From Haliea sp963974125 (GTDB taxonomy: Bacteria; Pseudomonadota; Gammaproteobacteria; Pseudomonadales; Halieaceae), in NCBI GenBank assembly GCA_963974125.1, contig CAXBCH010000004.1, positions 114,210 to 178,209 of the forward strand: 64,000 nt of DNA. The letters are read 5' to 3'. Shown here piece after piece: positions 26,894 through 36,070 of this stretch. The position numbers and the translations under genes were made by a program. The stretch's first letter is position 1, and each line of letters starts with the position of its first letter. Under the pieces are notes generated by a model. It searched no databases, was not told the origin of the DNA, and was given only the letters and a program-made list of their open reading frames with translations.

Positions 26894-27142
26894 ATGAATG
26901 AGCCACCGCGCAGCCTGTTTGGCAACGGTCAGGAAGACGCCGCCAATGAAGAGCTCACCCCCGCCATGCGCTTGATGCAGCTCATGGCGAGACATCGAGC
27001 GCTGGACGAAAAGATCGCCGAACTGTATGAGTTCCCCTACAAGAACCAGATCCTGCTGCAGCGGCTGAAGAAGGAAAAGCTGCGCCTGAAGGACTGCATC
27101 GAGCGCCTGAAGGACGAATTGATTCCGGATCTCAACGCCTGA
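26894..27142 (+). CDS. YdcH-like (DUF465) small protein
   Basis: An 82-aa protein. The second half LMARHRALDEKIAELYEFPYKNQILLQRLKKEKLRLKDCIERL is the DUF465 pattern: H-x-LD-x-I, then LK-K-LxLKD-I. It is a helical hairpin protein of unknown function, common in proteobacteria. It starts 81 bases after cysQ. Confidence 0.85.
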   Translation: MNEPPRSLFGNGQEDAANEELTPAMRLMQLMARHRALDEKIAELYEFPYKNQILLQRLKKEKLRLKDCIERLKDELIPDLNA

Positions 27143-27179
27143 CCGGGGGCTTCCACAACCCACCACCGGGAGACACACC

Positions 27180-28133
27180 ATGTCCCAGCCAAACCCGAAA
27201 ACTCCTACCCCGCGCCGTTGGGCTGCCGCCCAGGGTGCCATGGCCGCTGCGTTTTGTACCGCCTGCGCGCTGGCCCTGGCCACCTCCGCCGCGGTTGCGG
27301 CCGATGACCAGGCTGCGCCGCCCACGGTCACCACGAACGCCCTGACCGGCAACCTGCACCTGCTGCAGGGACGCGGCGGCAATGTGGTGGCATCCATCGG
27401 CGAGGACGGCGTCCTGATCATCGACGACGACTACGAAGAGATGGTGCCGGCCTACGAGGCCGCCCTCACCGACCTGGTGGGCGCCGATGCCAACCCGCGC
27501 TTTATCATCAATACCCACTGGCACCTCGATCACGTCGGCGGCAACCTGTTCTGGGCCGATCGCGGCGCGGTGGTGCTGGCGCACAGCAATGTCCGCGAGC
27601 GCATGTCTACCCGGCAGGAGATGAAGGCGTTCGACCGGGTGGTGGAAGCCAGCCCCGCGGAAGCACTGCCGGTGATCACCTACGGCGATTCCCTGGCGCT
27701 GCACTTCAACGACGACGACATCGAGGTCCAGCATTACGCCTCCGCCCACACCGATGGCGACAGCGTGGTCTACTTCACCAGCGAGAACGTGGTCCACATG
27801 GGCGACCTCTTCTTCAAGGATGGTTTTCCCTTCGTCGACCTCGGCTCGGGCGGCTCGGTGGCGGGCTATATTGCCGCCGCCGACGCGATTCTGGCGCGCG
27901 TCGATGACGCCACGGTGATCGTGCCCGGCCACGGCAGCCTCGCCGACAGGGCGGATCTGCAGCGCTATCGGGACATGCTGGTCACCACCAGCAGCGCGGT
28001 GCAGGCGCAACTGGCCGCAGGCGAGTCGGTGGACAGCATTGTCGAGCAGGGCCTGGGGGAGGAGTGGGCACCCTGGGGCACCGGGTTCATCAACGAGGAG
28101 CGATGGATCAGCTTTATCGCCAATAGTCCCTGA
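27180..28133 (+). CDS. Periplasmic metallo-beta-lactamase-fold hydrolase
   Basis: A 317-aa protein with a long signal peptide (AAQGAMAAAFCTACALALATSAAVAA). The zinc-binding motif NTHWHLDHVGG (HxHxDH) lies near residue 117. HYASAHTDGDSVVYF gives the next His, NVVHMGDLFFKDGFPFVD the bridging Asp, and VIVPGHGSLADR the last His. Proteins of this type are exported MBL-fold hydrolases of mostly unknown substrate and need not be beta-lactamases. A good ribosome-binding site (GGGAG) precedes the ATG. Confidence 0.92.
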   Translation: MSQPNPKTPTPRRWAAAQGAMAAAFCTACALALATSAAVAADDQAAPPTVTTNALTGNLHLLQGRGGNVVASIGEDGVLIIDDDYEEMVPAYEAALTDLVGADANPRFIINTHWHLDHVGGNLFWADRGAVVLAHSNVRERMSTRQEMKAFDRVVEASPAEALPVITYGDSLALHFNDDDIEVQHYASAHTDGDSVVYFTSENVVHMGDLFFKDGFPFVDLGSGGSVAGYIAAADAILARVDDATVIVPGHGSLADRADLQRYRDMLVTTSSAVQAQLAAGESVDSIVEQGLGEEWAPWGTGFINEERWISFIANSP

Positions 28134-28155
28134 GCGGTCGCTAATCGCGCGGCTG

Positions 28156-28250
28156 CTGTGGGAGCCCGCTGGCCCAGGCCACTTTCTCTGTCCGCTGCGC
28201 GGCCATTCATCTTGTCCGCGGGCGATCGCGCGGAGACCGCGCTGCTACAG
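28156..28250. repeat. REP-like repeat split by a 45-base insert
   Basis: The left part ctgtgggagcccgct at 28156-28170 and the right part from ccgcgggcgatcgcg to the gctgctacag tail at 28216-28250 together make one unit like that at 25825-25874. Bases 28171-28215 are extra. It lies just beyond the ends of the convergent MBL-fold and ogt genes. Confidence 0.7.
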
Positions 28251-28730
28251 ATTGGGATCGCAGTGGGGCTGATAGCTGCCTTCCAGCGTCAGCAGCTGTA
28301 CCTTCAGCGGCAGGCCGCCGCCAAAACCGGTCAGCGAGCCGTCGGCGCCGATGACCCGGTGACAGGGCACCACGATCGGCAGCGGGTTGCGGCCGTTGGC
28401 AGCTCCCACTGCACGCATCGCTTGCGGCTTGCCGATGGCGGCAGCGATATCCCGATAGCTGCGCACTTCACCCCAGGGGATGTCTGCCAGGGCTCGCCAC
28501 ACGCTCTGCTGGAACGTGGTGCCAGCGGCCGCCAGCGGCAGCTCGAAGCGCCGACGCCGGCCGGCGAAATAGTCCTCGAGCTGGCGGTGTGCGGTGCGCA
28601 GCACCTGGTCGGGGCTGGAGCTGTCGCCGTCACCGCTGTGCTGGCCGGGGAACTTGATCGCCGTCAGGTGTTCACCGTCGCTCACCAGCTGCAGGGCTCC
28701 CAGGGGGCTGTCGATAGTCAGTACGTTCAC
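28245..28730 (-). CDS. ogt: Methylated-DNA-protein-cysteine S-methyltransferase
   Basis: A 161-aa suicide enzyme that removes O6-alkyl groups from guanine. The active-site motif VPCHRVIGADGSLTGFGGG is intact, and RSYRDIAAAIGKPQAMRAVGAANGRNP forms the DNA-binding helix and asparagine hinge. The start is GTG at 28730 with AAGGAGAA upstream, 11 bases after the Ada-AlkA gene, so the two form an alkylation-damage operon. Confidence 0.95.
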   Translation of the reverse strand: MNVLTIDSPLGALQLVSDGEHLTAIKFPGQHSGDGDSSSPDQVLRTAHRQLEDYFAGRRRRFELPLAAAGTTFQQSVWRALADIPWGEVRSYRDIAAAIGKPQAMRAVGAANGRNPLPIVVPCHRVIGADGSLTGFGGGLPLKVQLLTLEGSYQPHCDPNL

Positions 28731-28741
28731 GCTGTTCTCCT

Positions 28742-30172
28742 TCAGGTGCCGAGGCTGCGCCACAGCAGATTGGCGGCGTAGGCACGCCAGGGTTGCCAGC
28801 GCCCGCTGGCCTCGTGCAGGGGTGTCGTCGCCTGTGGCAGCGCTTCCCAGGCCCGCATCAGGCCGAGGTCCCGGGGCGGGAACGCATCCGGCTGGCCGTG
28901 CCCGCGCATCGCCACCATGGCCGCGGTCCAGGGCCCGATCCCGGGCAGGGCCAACAGCTCCGTCACGCCGGGCGCCTCGCCGTCCGCCAGCAGCCCGCAC
29001 ACCGCGCGCAGGGTGTCGCGGCGGCGCGCAGGCATGGGGAACTGGCTGTCCTCCAGCGCGGCGATGGCCGCCGGCGCGGGGAATGCGCGCGCGGTCCCGG
29101 CCCCGGGGGCCGCGGCGGCAGCCAGCCGCGAGCACACCGTGCGTGCCGCCACAATACTCACCTGCTGGCCGACAATCGCCCGCACTGTTGCCTCGTCGAC
29201 ACTCCAGCAGACCGGGGAGCGCAGGCCGGGGAAGCGTTGCAGCAGGCTGGCCAGCGCGGGCTCCTGCGCCAACGACGCGGCGATCACAGCGGGGTTGGCG
29301 TCGAGGTCGAACATGCGGCGCACCCGCTGCACCACCGGCATCATGGCGGCCAGGTCCGGCAGTCGCAGTTCCAGCTCCAGGGCCTGGCGGGCGGGCAGGT
29401 GGCGCACCCGGATCTCGCCGGGCTGCTGTTGCCACAGGATGGTGCGCCGATACGTCTGGTCGTCGACCGACTCTACTCCCGCCACCGCGTGGCGGCTGAA
29501 AAAATCCAGCACTCCGTCCCAGTCATAGGGCGGCCGGTACTGCAACCGCAGGCGGATGGCCGCACGGTTGGAGTTGGCCTGCCGGGGGCGCCGCAGGGCG
29601 CCGGGGGGCCTGCCGAAGCTGCCCTGGAAGGCACTGTTGCAGCGCCGTACGCTGCCGAAGCCTGCGGCGTGGGCGATGTCGATGATCGGCAGGGCGGTTT
29701 CCTGCAGGAGCTGGCGGGCAAACAACAGGCGCTGGTTGTGGGCCACCGCGACCGGTGACACACCCAACTCGCGCTGGAACAGCTTGCGCAGGTAGCGCTC
29801 GCCGACTCCCAGTCTGGCACACAGATCAGCCAGGCTGCCCTCGTTCAGGGCACCGGCGCGGATCAGCCCCAGGGCGCGTTGCACCGTGACCGAGCTGCCC
29901 TGCCAGGCCGGGCTTCCCGGCGCCGTCTCCGGGCGGCAGCGCAGGCAGGGTCGGTAACCGGCCGCGGCGGCCTGGCTGGCCTCGCGGAAGTAGGCGACGT
30001 TCCGCTCCGCCGGTGGCCGCGCGGGGCACACCGGCCGGCAATAGATGCCGGTGGTGCGCACCGCCAGGAAGAACAGGCCGTCGAAGCGGGTGTCGCGCGC
30101 CAGCCGGGCGCGGCGGCAGACCTCGGGGTCCAGGTCGGGGGTGGATGCTGTGGGTGCAGGGTCGGCAGTCAT
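28742..30172 (-). CDS. Ada-AlkA fusion: methyl-sensing regulator and 3-methyladenine glycosylase
   Basis: A 476-aa protein. Residues about 1-80 are the Ada zinc domain with Cys ligands in GIYCRPVCPARPP and YRPCLRCRPETAP; one Cys accepts methyl from phosphotriesters. About 85-190 is an AraC-type HTH (ERYLRKLFQRELGVSPVAVAHNQRLLFARQLL). The rest is AlkA: an N-terminal domain from about 200 and the HhH-GPD domain with ALPGIGPWTAAMVAMRG and the catalytic Asp in PPRDLGLM. It excises alkylated bases and probably induces its own operon when methylated. The Ada C-terminal O6-methylguanine domain is absent, its job taken by the adjacent ogt. Confidence 0.95.
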   Translation of the reverse strand: MTADPAPTASTPDLDPEVCRRARLARDTRFDGLFFLAVRTTGIYCRPVCPARPPAERNVAYFREASQAAAAGYRPCLRCRPETAPGSPAWQGSSVTVQRALGLIRAGALNEGSLADLCARLGVGERYLRKLFQRELGVSPVAVAHNQRLLFARQLLQETALPIIDIAHAAGFGSVRRCNSAFQGSFGRPPGALRRPRQANSNRAAIRLRLQYRPPYDWDGVLDFFSRHAVAGVESVDDQTYRRTILWQQQPGEIRVRHLPARQALELELRLPDLAAMMPVVQRVRRMFDLDANPAVIAASLAQEPALASLLQRFPGLRSPVCWSVDEATVRAIVGQQVSIVAARTVCSRLAAAAAPGAGTARAFPAPAAIAALEDSQFPMPARRRDTLRAVCGLLADGEAPGVTELLALPGIGPWTAAMVAMRGHGQPDAFPPRDLGLMRAWEALPQATTPLHEASGRWQPWRAYAANLLWRSLGT

Positions 30173-30367
30173 GGTTCCACTATAGTTCCGGCGCCGCCAT
30201 CCTGGCTAGCCAGAATCGGCCCTGATACCGCAGCCGGCAAGTTCACGGTAAACTCCGTCACACTTGGCCACAGGCTTGCCTGCGGCTACTATGCGGGCAC
30301 AGGCATTCGACTCCCTGGAGGGCGCGCCGTTGATTGGCACTATCCCGCAACAGCAGGCGGTCCGCGC

Positions 30368-31630
30368 GTGAACCTGGTGGTTTACGCGGTACCGTTTTTT
30401 ATCCTGGCCATGCTGCTGGAGCTGTTCTATGGCTGGCGCAAGCGACGCAATACCTACCGCCTCAACGACAGTGTCGGCAGCCTGTTCCTGGGTACCCTGA
30501 GCGAGGCGCAGCGCTTCATCACCCTGGGCGCCGGCGGCTATGTCTATTACCTGATTACCCAGCACTTTTCCCTGCCGCTGATGGACCCCGGCCACTGGTG
30601 GACCTGGGTGCTGGCGATGGTGCTGTACGATTTCTGCTACTACTGGCTGCACCGGCTCGGCCACGAGCGCACCATTCTCTGGGCCGCGCATGTGGTGCAC
30701 CACCAGAGCGAGGACTACAACCTCAGCACCGCCCTGCGCCAGACCAGCACCGGGTTCCTGCTCGGCTGGATTTTCTACATCCCCATGTTTGTGCTGGGCA
30801 TTCCGGCCGAGGTGGTGGTCACGGTGGGCTCGCTGAACCTGATCTACCAGTTCTGGGTGCATACCGAGCACGTGCCGAAACTGGGCTGGTTCGAGTGGAT
30901 ATTTGTGACGCCCTCGAACCACCGGGTGCATCACGCACAGAACGACCGCTACCTCGACCGCAATTACGGCGGCCTGTTCATCCTCTGGGACCGGCTGTTC
31001 GGCACGTTCCAGGAGGAACTCGCCGAAGAGCCCTGTGTCTACGGCATCCGCGGCCCCCTGCGCAGCTTCAACCCGCTGCGGGCGCTCACCCACGTCTATG
31101 TCGACATGGCCCGGGACAGCTGGCACACCCGCCGCTGGCGGGACAAGCTCCGGGTCTGGGTGGCGCGCAACGGCTGGCGCCCGGCGGATGTGGCGGAACG
31201 CTTCCCCCGGGCCAAGGCTGACCTGACCGCTTTCGAGAAATATGATCCCAGGGTTCCCGCCGCGGTGGGCTGGTATGCCCTGTTCCAGCTGGTAGCGGTG
31301 GTCGGCCTGCTGAATACGATGCAGTTCAGTGCCCTGGACTATGTGCCCGGGGTGGTATTGGTGCTGGTGCTGCTGGCGACCACGATCACCACGGCCCGCT
31401 GGCTGGACGGCGGCGATCCGGCACCCATCCTGCGCTGGGAGGGCTTGCGCCTGGCCGCGATTGCGGGGCTGCTGGGCGTTGGCTGGCTGTCGGGGGTGGC
31501 GCCGCTGCCCTTGCTGGCGGGGGTGCTGTACCTGGCGCTCAACGCTCTGGCGCTGCCCTGGCTGGGGCGCAGGGAGCCCGCCATGGCGGCCCCGACCCCG
31601 ACACTAGATGCTGGGCAGATGTCGCACTGA
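30368..31630 (+). CDS. Sterol desaturase / fatty acid hydroxylase family membrane protein
   Basis: A 420-aa membrane di-iron enzyme starting at the GTG at 30368. The histidine clusters are HRLGHE, HVVHHQSEDYN and NHRVHHAQND, the three-box pattern of the family. Multiple hydrophobic segments surround them and four more follow at the C-terminus. It resembles alkylglycerol-monooxygenase-like bacterial members. The substrate (a lipid or sterol-like molecule) is not known. The gene overlaps by 27 bases the convergent small membrane protein. Confidence 0.88.
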   Translation: MNLVVYAVPFFILAMLLELFYGWRKRRNTYRLNDSVGSLFLGTLSEAQRFITLGAGGYVYYLITQHFSLPLMDPGHWWTWVLAMVLYDFCYYWLHRLGHERTILWAAHVVHHQSEDYNLSTALRQTSTGFLLGWIFYIPMFVLGIPAEVVVTVGSLNLIYQFWVHTEHVPKLGWFEWIFVTPSNHRVHHAQNDRYLDRNYGGLFILWDRLFGTFQEELAEEPCVYGIRGPLRSFNPLRALTHVYVDMARDSWHTRRWRDKLRVWVARNGWRPADVAERFPRAKADLTAFEKYDPRVPAAVGWYALFQLVAVVGLLNTMQFSALDYVPGVVLVLVLLATTITTARWLDGGDPAPILRWEGLRLAAIAGLLGVGWLSGVAPLPLLAGVLYLALNALALPWLGRREPAMAAPTPTLDAGQMSH

Positions 31631-31954
31631 CCACAGGACCTGGCCGCACAGCACCACCACGACGACATCCGAGGCAAACCGTATCAACTGCGCCGCCGGC
31701 CAGGGCCAGGGCAGGCCGCTGAGAATGAGCATACCGGCGCAGGCGGCGGAGACAGCAATGGCGAGGAACAGGGTGAAGCGAGAGCGGCCGTAGAGGCCAA
31801 TGGCGATGAGCAGGTAAACGCTGCCGATCAGGGCAGTGACCAGTACGCCCTCACTCAGCCGGTAGCGCCACAAGGTAGCTACCTGCAGCAGTCCGCTGGT
31901 GGCGACAATGGTTGCCGCTGCGTAACGCTGGAGTCTGACTGGCGGTGGTGGCAT
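31604..31954 (-). CDS. Small integral membrane protein of unknown function
   Basis: A 116-aa protein with about four hydrophobic segments, including VLVTALIGSVYLLIAIGLY, FTLFLAIAVSAACAGMLIL and FASDVVVVVLCGQVLWSV. No family is recognised. It converges with the sterol-desaturase gene, overlapping its last 27 bases, and lies about 70 bases beyond the end of the liu operon. Confidence 0.6.
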   Translation of the reverse strand: MPPPPVRLQRYAAATIVATSGLLQVATLWRYRLSEGVLVTALIGSVYLLIAIGLYGRSRFTLFLAIAVSAACAGMLILSGLPWPWPAAQLIRFASDVVVVVLCGQVLWSVRHLPSI

Positions 31955-32027
31955 GCAGGTTCCCGTACTTTCCCCGGCGAGACTTTAGCACGGTGTGGAC
32001 CTTCGAGGTATGCCAGCAGCCCCCGGG

Positions 32028-32939
32028 TCAGCGGTTCTTGCCGTCCCCACTCAGGGCTCGAGCGACCCGGGAACCGTTGCCTCGGCCCAGCATGTCCGAG
32101 ATGCCCTGCCCGGCGGCAATCAGCGCCTGCAGGTCGACACCGGTTGTTATTCCCAGCCCGTCCAGCATATACAGCACATCCTCGGTGGCGACATTGCCGG
32201 AGGCGCCTTTGGCGTAGGGGCAGCCACCCAGCCCTGCCACCGAGGCATCCACCGTGGCGATGCCATGCTGCAGGCCCACCAGGATATTGGCCAGTGCCTG
32301 GCCGTAGGTGTCGTGACAGTGCAGGGCCAGTTGTGTCGTCGGGATGTCGGCCAGCAGGCAATCCAGCAGGCGCTGCATGCTGCCGGCATTGCCGGTGCCG
32401 ATGGTGTCTCCCAGCGAGACTTCGTAGCAACCCATGTCCAGCAGCGTACGCGTGACTTGCCGTACTGTCGCCGGATCGATCTCGCCCTCATAGGGGCAGC
32501 CCAGCACACAGGAGATGTAGCCCCGCACCGGCAGCCCCGCATCGCGCGCGGCGGCCATGACCGGCTCGAAGCGCTGCAGGCTCTCGGCAATACTGCAGTT
32601 GATGTTCTTCTGGGAGAAGGCTTCGGAGGCAGCGCCAAACACGGCGACTTCATCCGCCCCCGCTGCCAGCGCCCGCTCAAAGCCCTTGAGGTTGGGCGTC
32701 AGGGCCGTGTAGCGCACCCCGGATCGGCGCTTGAGGCCCGCGAACACCGCCTCGCTATCGGCCATCTGCGGGATCCATTTCGGGTTCACGAAACTGCCCG
32801 CCTCGATCACCCGGAGCCCTGCGGCACCGAGGTCGTCGATCAAGCGCAGTTTGGCTTCCAGCGGCACCAGGTCGGGCTCGTTCTGCAGCCCGTCGCGGGC
32901 GCCGACTTCGACCAGGGTAACGGTCCGTGGCAGTGTCAT
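32028..32939 (-). CDS. liuE: Hydroxymethylglutaryl-CoA lyase
   Basis: A 303-aa TIM-barrel enzyme that cleaves HMG-CoA to acetoacetate and acetyl-CoA, the last step of leucine breakdown. Key motifs are VGARDGLQNE at the N-terminus, LHCHDTYGQALANI (metal-binding His pair) and GLGGCPYAKGASGNVATED with the catalytic Cys. The ATG overlaps the stop of liuD. Confidence 0.96.
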   Translation of the reverse strand: MTLPRTVTLVEVGARDGLQNEPDLVPLEAKLRLIDDLGAAGLRVIEAGSFVNPKWIPQMADSEAVFAGLKRRSGVRYTALTPNLKGFERALAAGADEVAVFGAASEAFSQKNINCSIAESLQRFEPVMAAARDAGLPVRGYISCVLGCPYEGEIDPATVRQVTRTLLDMGCYEVSLGDTIGTGNAGSMQRLLDCLLADIPTTQLALHCHDTYGQALANILVGLQHGIATVDASVAGLGGCPYAKGASGNVATEDVLYMLDGLGITTGVDLQALIAAGQGISDMLGRGNGSRVARALSGDGKNR

Positions 32940-34939
32940 GACCCTTCCTCTTCAGCGTTGAAGGCCAGCAACTCCGCGCCGCCATCCACCAGGTCGCCGG
33001 CGGTGAAGTAGAACTGCTCGACCACTCCGGCGACGGGCGCGCGAATGGTGTGCTCCATTTTCATTGCCTCCATGACCAGCAGCGGGGTCTTGGCGTCCAC
33101 CCGGCTGCCGGGCTCCACCAGCAGGGTGACCACGGTACCGTTCATGGGCGCGGCAAGGCCACTGCCCGCGCCGCTGCCGTCGCTTTCGCCGGTATCCGGG
33201 CGCACTTCGCGGAAGTGGCAGGCGCCGTCGGCGAGATACAGGGTGAAGCCGTCCTCGGTGCGGGCCAGGGTCGCGCGCTGGCGGTGGCCGGCGTGCTCCA
33301 CCTGCAGCAGGTCACCGTCGAGCTGCCCGCGCAGGATGTCCTCGCGGCCGTTGCTGCGGATGTGATAGCGGCCATCCCGGTGCTGGGTGACCGCCACCGG
33401 GAACTCCTGCTGGTGGCAGTGCAGCACGAAGTGGTGGGCGTGGGGCTCGTTCAGGCGCCAGGCGTTGCCGCTGTTCCAGGGTGACCAGGGGTCGCTGCTG
33501 CGACCGGGGGCAGCCTGTTGTTGCCGGTACAGCAGCAGCGCCAGGGCCGCCAGCGGCAACTCCCGCTGCAGGTCCTGCTCCTGCTCATGGAAGATCAGCG
33601 CGCCGTGGCGCTCGATAAAGCCTGTGTCCAGTTCGGCGCGCTGGAAGGGTCCGGTGGTCGCCAGGTTATACAGAAAATCCAGGTTGGTGACGGTGCCGCC
33701 GATCCGGTAATCCATCAGGGCCGTGGCCAGGCGCTGCAGGGCGCGCTCGCGGGATTCGTCCCAGACGATCAGCTTCGCAATCATCGGGTCGTAGTAGACG
33801 CTGATCTCGTCGCCCTGTTGCACGCCGGTGTCGACCCGCACGTGGGGCGACTCCGCCGGCGGGCGCAGGTAGGCGAGGGTGCCGGTGACGGGCAGGAAAT
33901 CGTTGTCCGGGTCCTCGGCGTAGATCCGCGCCTCGAAGGCGTGGCCCCGCAGCACCAGCTGCTCCTGGCTCAGGGGCAAGGTCTCGTCCGCGGCCACGCG
34001 CAGCTGCCACTCCACCAGGTCCTGGCCGGTGATCATCTCGGTGACCGGGTGCTCTACCTGCAGGCGGGTATTCATCTCCATGAAGTAGAAGCTGCCGTCC
34101 TCGTCCAGCAGGAACTCCACCGTACCGGCGCCGCGGTAGTCTATGGCCTGGGCGGCCTGCAGTGCGGTACTGCCCATGGCCGCACGCAGTTCCGCGGTCA
34201 TGCCCGGGGCGGGCGCCTCCTCGATCACTTTCTGGTGCCGGCGCTGCACCGAGCAGTCCCGCTCCGCCAGATAGATGCCGTTGCCGTGGTTGTCGCAGAA
34301 TACCTGCACCTCCACGTGGCGGGGTTTGGTCAGGTACTTCTCCACCAGCATGGTGGCGTCGCCGAAGCTGGCGCTGGCTTCGCGCTGTGCCGCCGCCAGC
34401 GCGGCGTCGAACTCGTCCGCCGACCACACCTGGCGCATGCCCTTGCCGCCACCGCCCGCGGTCGCTTTCAGCAGCACCGGGTAGCCCATCTTGTCCGCTT
34501 CCGCCTGCAGCAGGGCCGGATCCTGGTCGGCGCCGTGATAGCCGGGCACCAGTGGCACTCCGGCCGCGCCCATGATCTCCTTCGCCGCCGACTTCGAGCC
34601 CATGGCCTCGATGGCCCCGGTCGGCGGCCCGACAAAGCAGATGCCGTTGTCCGCACAGGCCCGGGCAAAGCCGGCGTTCTCCGACAGGAAACCGTAGCCC
34701 GGGTGAATCGCCTCGGCGCCGGTACTGAGGGCGGCGTCGATGATGCGCTCGATCACCAGGTAGCTCTCCCGCGCTGGCGCGGGGCCGATATGCACCGCCT
34801 CGTCCGCGAGCTGCACATGCAGCGCGTTGCGGTCGGCATCCGAATATACTGCCACCGTGGCAATCCCCAGCCGCCGCGCGGTGTGGATGATGCGACAGGC
34901 GATTTCACCGCGGTTGGCGATCAACAGTTTCGTGAACAT
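32936..34939 (-). CDS. liuD: Methylcrotonyl-CoA carboxylase, biotin-carrying alpha subunit
   Basis: A 667-aa subunit with biotin carboxylase domains (FTKLLIANRGEIACRI, KATAGGGGKGMRQV, FLEMNTRLQVEHPVTEMITG-like region) and a C-terminal biotinyl domain with VMEAMKMEHTIRAP carrying the biotinylated lysine. It carboxylates 3-methylcrotonyl-CoA together with LiuB. GAGG precedes the ATG. Domain order and neighbours distinguish it from propionyl- or acetyl-CoA carboxylase subunits. The encoded BirA at 41.1 kb would biotinylate it. Confidence 0.95.
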   Translation of the reverse strand: MFTKLLIANRGEIACRIIHTARRLGIATVAVYSDADRNALHVQLADEAVHIGPAPARESYLVIERIIDAALSTGAEAIHPGYGFLSENAGFARACADNGICFVGPPTGAIEAMGSKSAAKEIMGAAGVPLVPGYHGADQDPALLQAEADKMGYPVLLKATAGGGGKGMRQVWSADEFDAALAAAQREASASFGDATMLVEKYLTKPRHVEVQVFCDNHGNGIYLAERDCSVQRRHQKVIEEAPAPGMTAELRAAMGSTALQAAQAIDYRGAGTVEFLLDEDGSFYFMEMNTRLQVEHPVTEMITGQDLVEWQLRVAADETLPLSQEQLVLRGHAFEARIYAEDPDNDFLPVTGTLAYLRPPAESPHVRVDTGVQQGDEISVYYDPMIAKLIVWDESRERALQRLATALMDYRIGGTVTNLDFLYNLATTGPFQRAELDTGFIERHGALIFHEQEQDLQRELPLAALALLLYRQQQAAPGRSSDPWSPWNSGNAWRLNEPHAHHFVLHCHQQEFPVAVTQHRDGRYHIRSNGREDILRGQLDGDLLQVEHAGHRQRATLARTEDGFTLYLADGACHFREVRPDTGESDGSGAGSGLAAPMNGTVVTLLVEPGSRVDAKTPLLVMEAMKMEHTIRAPVAGVVEQFYFTAGDLVDGGAELLAFNAEEEGS

Positions 34940-34942
34940 GCC

Positions 34943-35734
34943 TCAGTTCCCCAGCCAGTTGGGCTTGCGTTTTTCCAGGAATGCGCCGAGACCTTCCTGG
35001 CCTTCTTTGGACACGCGGATATGGGCGATGCGCGCACAGGTGTCCTCCACCAGCTCCGCGGTGATCTCCTCCCCGGCAACGTTGACGATCAGATCCTTGG
35101 CCGCGCGCACCGCTTCCGGTCCGTTGCCGAGAATGGCGTCCACCAGTTGTGCCACCTCGCTGTCCAGAGACTCCTCGTCGGCGAGCTCACTGATCAGGCC
35201 CAACTGCAGCGCCCGATGGGCGTCAAACCGCTCCGCGGTCAGGAAATAGCGCCGCGCCGCGCGCTCGCCGATTGAACGGATCACATAGGGGCTGATCGTC
35301 GCCGGCACCAGCCCGATCTTCACCTCCGACAGGGCAAACGTCGCCCCCCGCGTCGCCACCGCCATGTCGCAGCAGCTGACCAGCCCGACCGCGCCGCCAA
35401 ACGCCGCGCCCTGCACCCGTGCAATCGTCGGCTGCGGCAGCCCGAACAGCGCCTTCAGCATCCCCGCCAGCGCCTCCGCGTCGCGCAGGTTATGGCCGTA
35501 ATCGTAGCCCGCCATGCGCTTCATGTAGTCCAGATCGGCGCCGGCGGAAAAGTGCTTGCCGTTCGAAGCCAGCACCACCACCCGCACATCCTTGCGCTCG
35601 GCCAGGGTGTCGAAGGCGAGCCGCAACCGGGCGATGATCACATCGTCGAAGGCGTTGTGCTTGTCCGGGTTGTCAATCGTCACCGTGGCGACGCCGCGGG
35701 CATCAATGGCTGTAATTACGGGTTCAGTGTTCAT
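34943..35734 (-). CDS. liuC: Methylglutaconyl-CoA hydratase (enoyl-CoA hydratase family)
   Basis: A 263-aa crotonase starting at the ATG at 35734, five codons inside the longest frame. It has NKxxAFDDV-type substrate binding (DKHNAFDDVIIARL), ASNGKHFSAGADLDYMKR for the CoA oxyanion hole, and GAAFGGAVGLVSCCDMAVA. It hydrates 3-methylglutaconyl-CoA to HMG-CoA. It lies between liuB and liuD, after a ~480-base gap with two structured repeats. Confidence 0.93.
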   Translation of the reverse strand: MNTEPVITAIDARGVATVTIDNPDKHNAFDDVIIARLRLAFDTLAERKDVRVVVLASNGKHFSAGADLDYMKRMAGYDYGHNLRDAEALAGMLKALFGLPQPTIARVQGAAFGGAVGLVSCCDMAVATRGATFALSEVKIGLVPATISPYVIRSIGERAARRYFLTAERFDAHRALQLGLISELADEESLDSEVAQLVDAILGNGPEAVRAAKDLIVNVAGEEITAELVEDTCARIAHIRVSKEGQEGLGAFLEKRKPNWLGN

Positions 35735-35803
35735 CGTCTCTCGTTCCAATTTGTTTCATCTCGTGCGTGACTGTATCTACCGCTGCTACTGGTTGATGGC
35801 ACT

Positions 35804-35923
35804 GGCGCCGGGAGAACGGAGAGGGGCAGGCGGGACACGCCGCAAGTACATCCATGTAGGCTCGGCGACGGCCATCCATGGCCGTCGACGGTCCCGCCTA
35901 CCCCTCTCCGTCCCCCCGGCGCC
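35804..35923. repeat. Structured hairpin repeat, unit A
   Basis: A ~120-base imperfect palindrome. Outer arms (ggcgccgggagaacggag... and ...ctctccgtccccccggcgcc) pair over more than 25 bases. Inside are a short palindrome tacatccatgta at 35847-35858 and a 22-base near-palindrome at 35866-35887 with arms cgacggccat and atggccgtcg. Unit B at 36071-36186 is a related copy in the opposite orientation. Confidence 0.8.
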
Positions 35924-35932
35924 TCCACTTCC

Positions 35933-35951
35933 GCACTTCGTTTCGAAGTGC
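35933..35951. repeat. Short perfect hairpin between liuB and liuC
   Basis: Arms gcacttcg and cgaagtgc with a ttt loop. No run of T follows on either strand, so it is not a standard intrinsic terminator; it may serve in RNA processing or attenuation within the liu transcript. Confidence 0.6.
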
Positions 35952-36070
35952 CAGGAACGTGACCTAGTGAAGAATCGCTGCCTTCCGTGAACGTTGCTCC
36001 GTTTCGGAATACAGTTTTCGAGGACTTGAGCAGGATTCTGCGCATATCCTGATTTCCGCTCCACGGGTAA

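Noticed and set aside
33518..35275. 585-aa open frame on the plus strand opposite liuD/liuC
   Set aside because: It is antisense to clearly conserved genes in GC-rich DNA, has no ribosome-binding site and shows repetitive V/A/G/H/Q composition typical of shadow frames.
35933..35951. Hairpin as an intrinsic terminator of the liu operon
   Set aside because: No T-run follows on either strand, and the operon clearly continues to liuC, liuD and the lyase gene.
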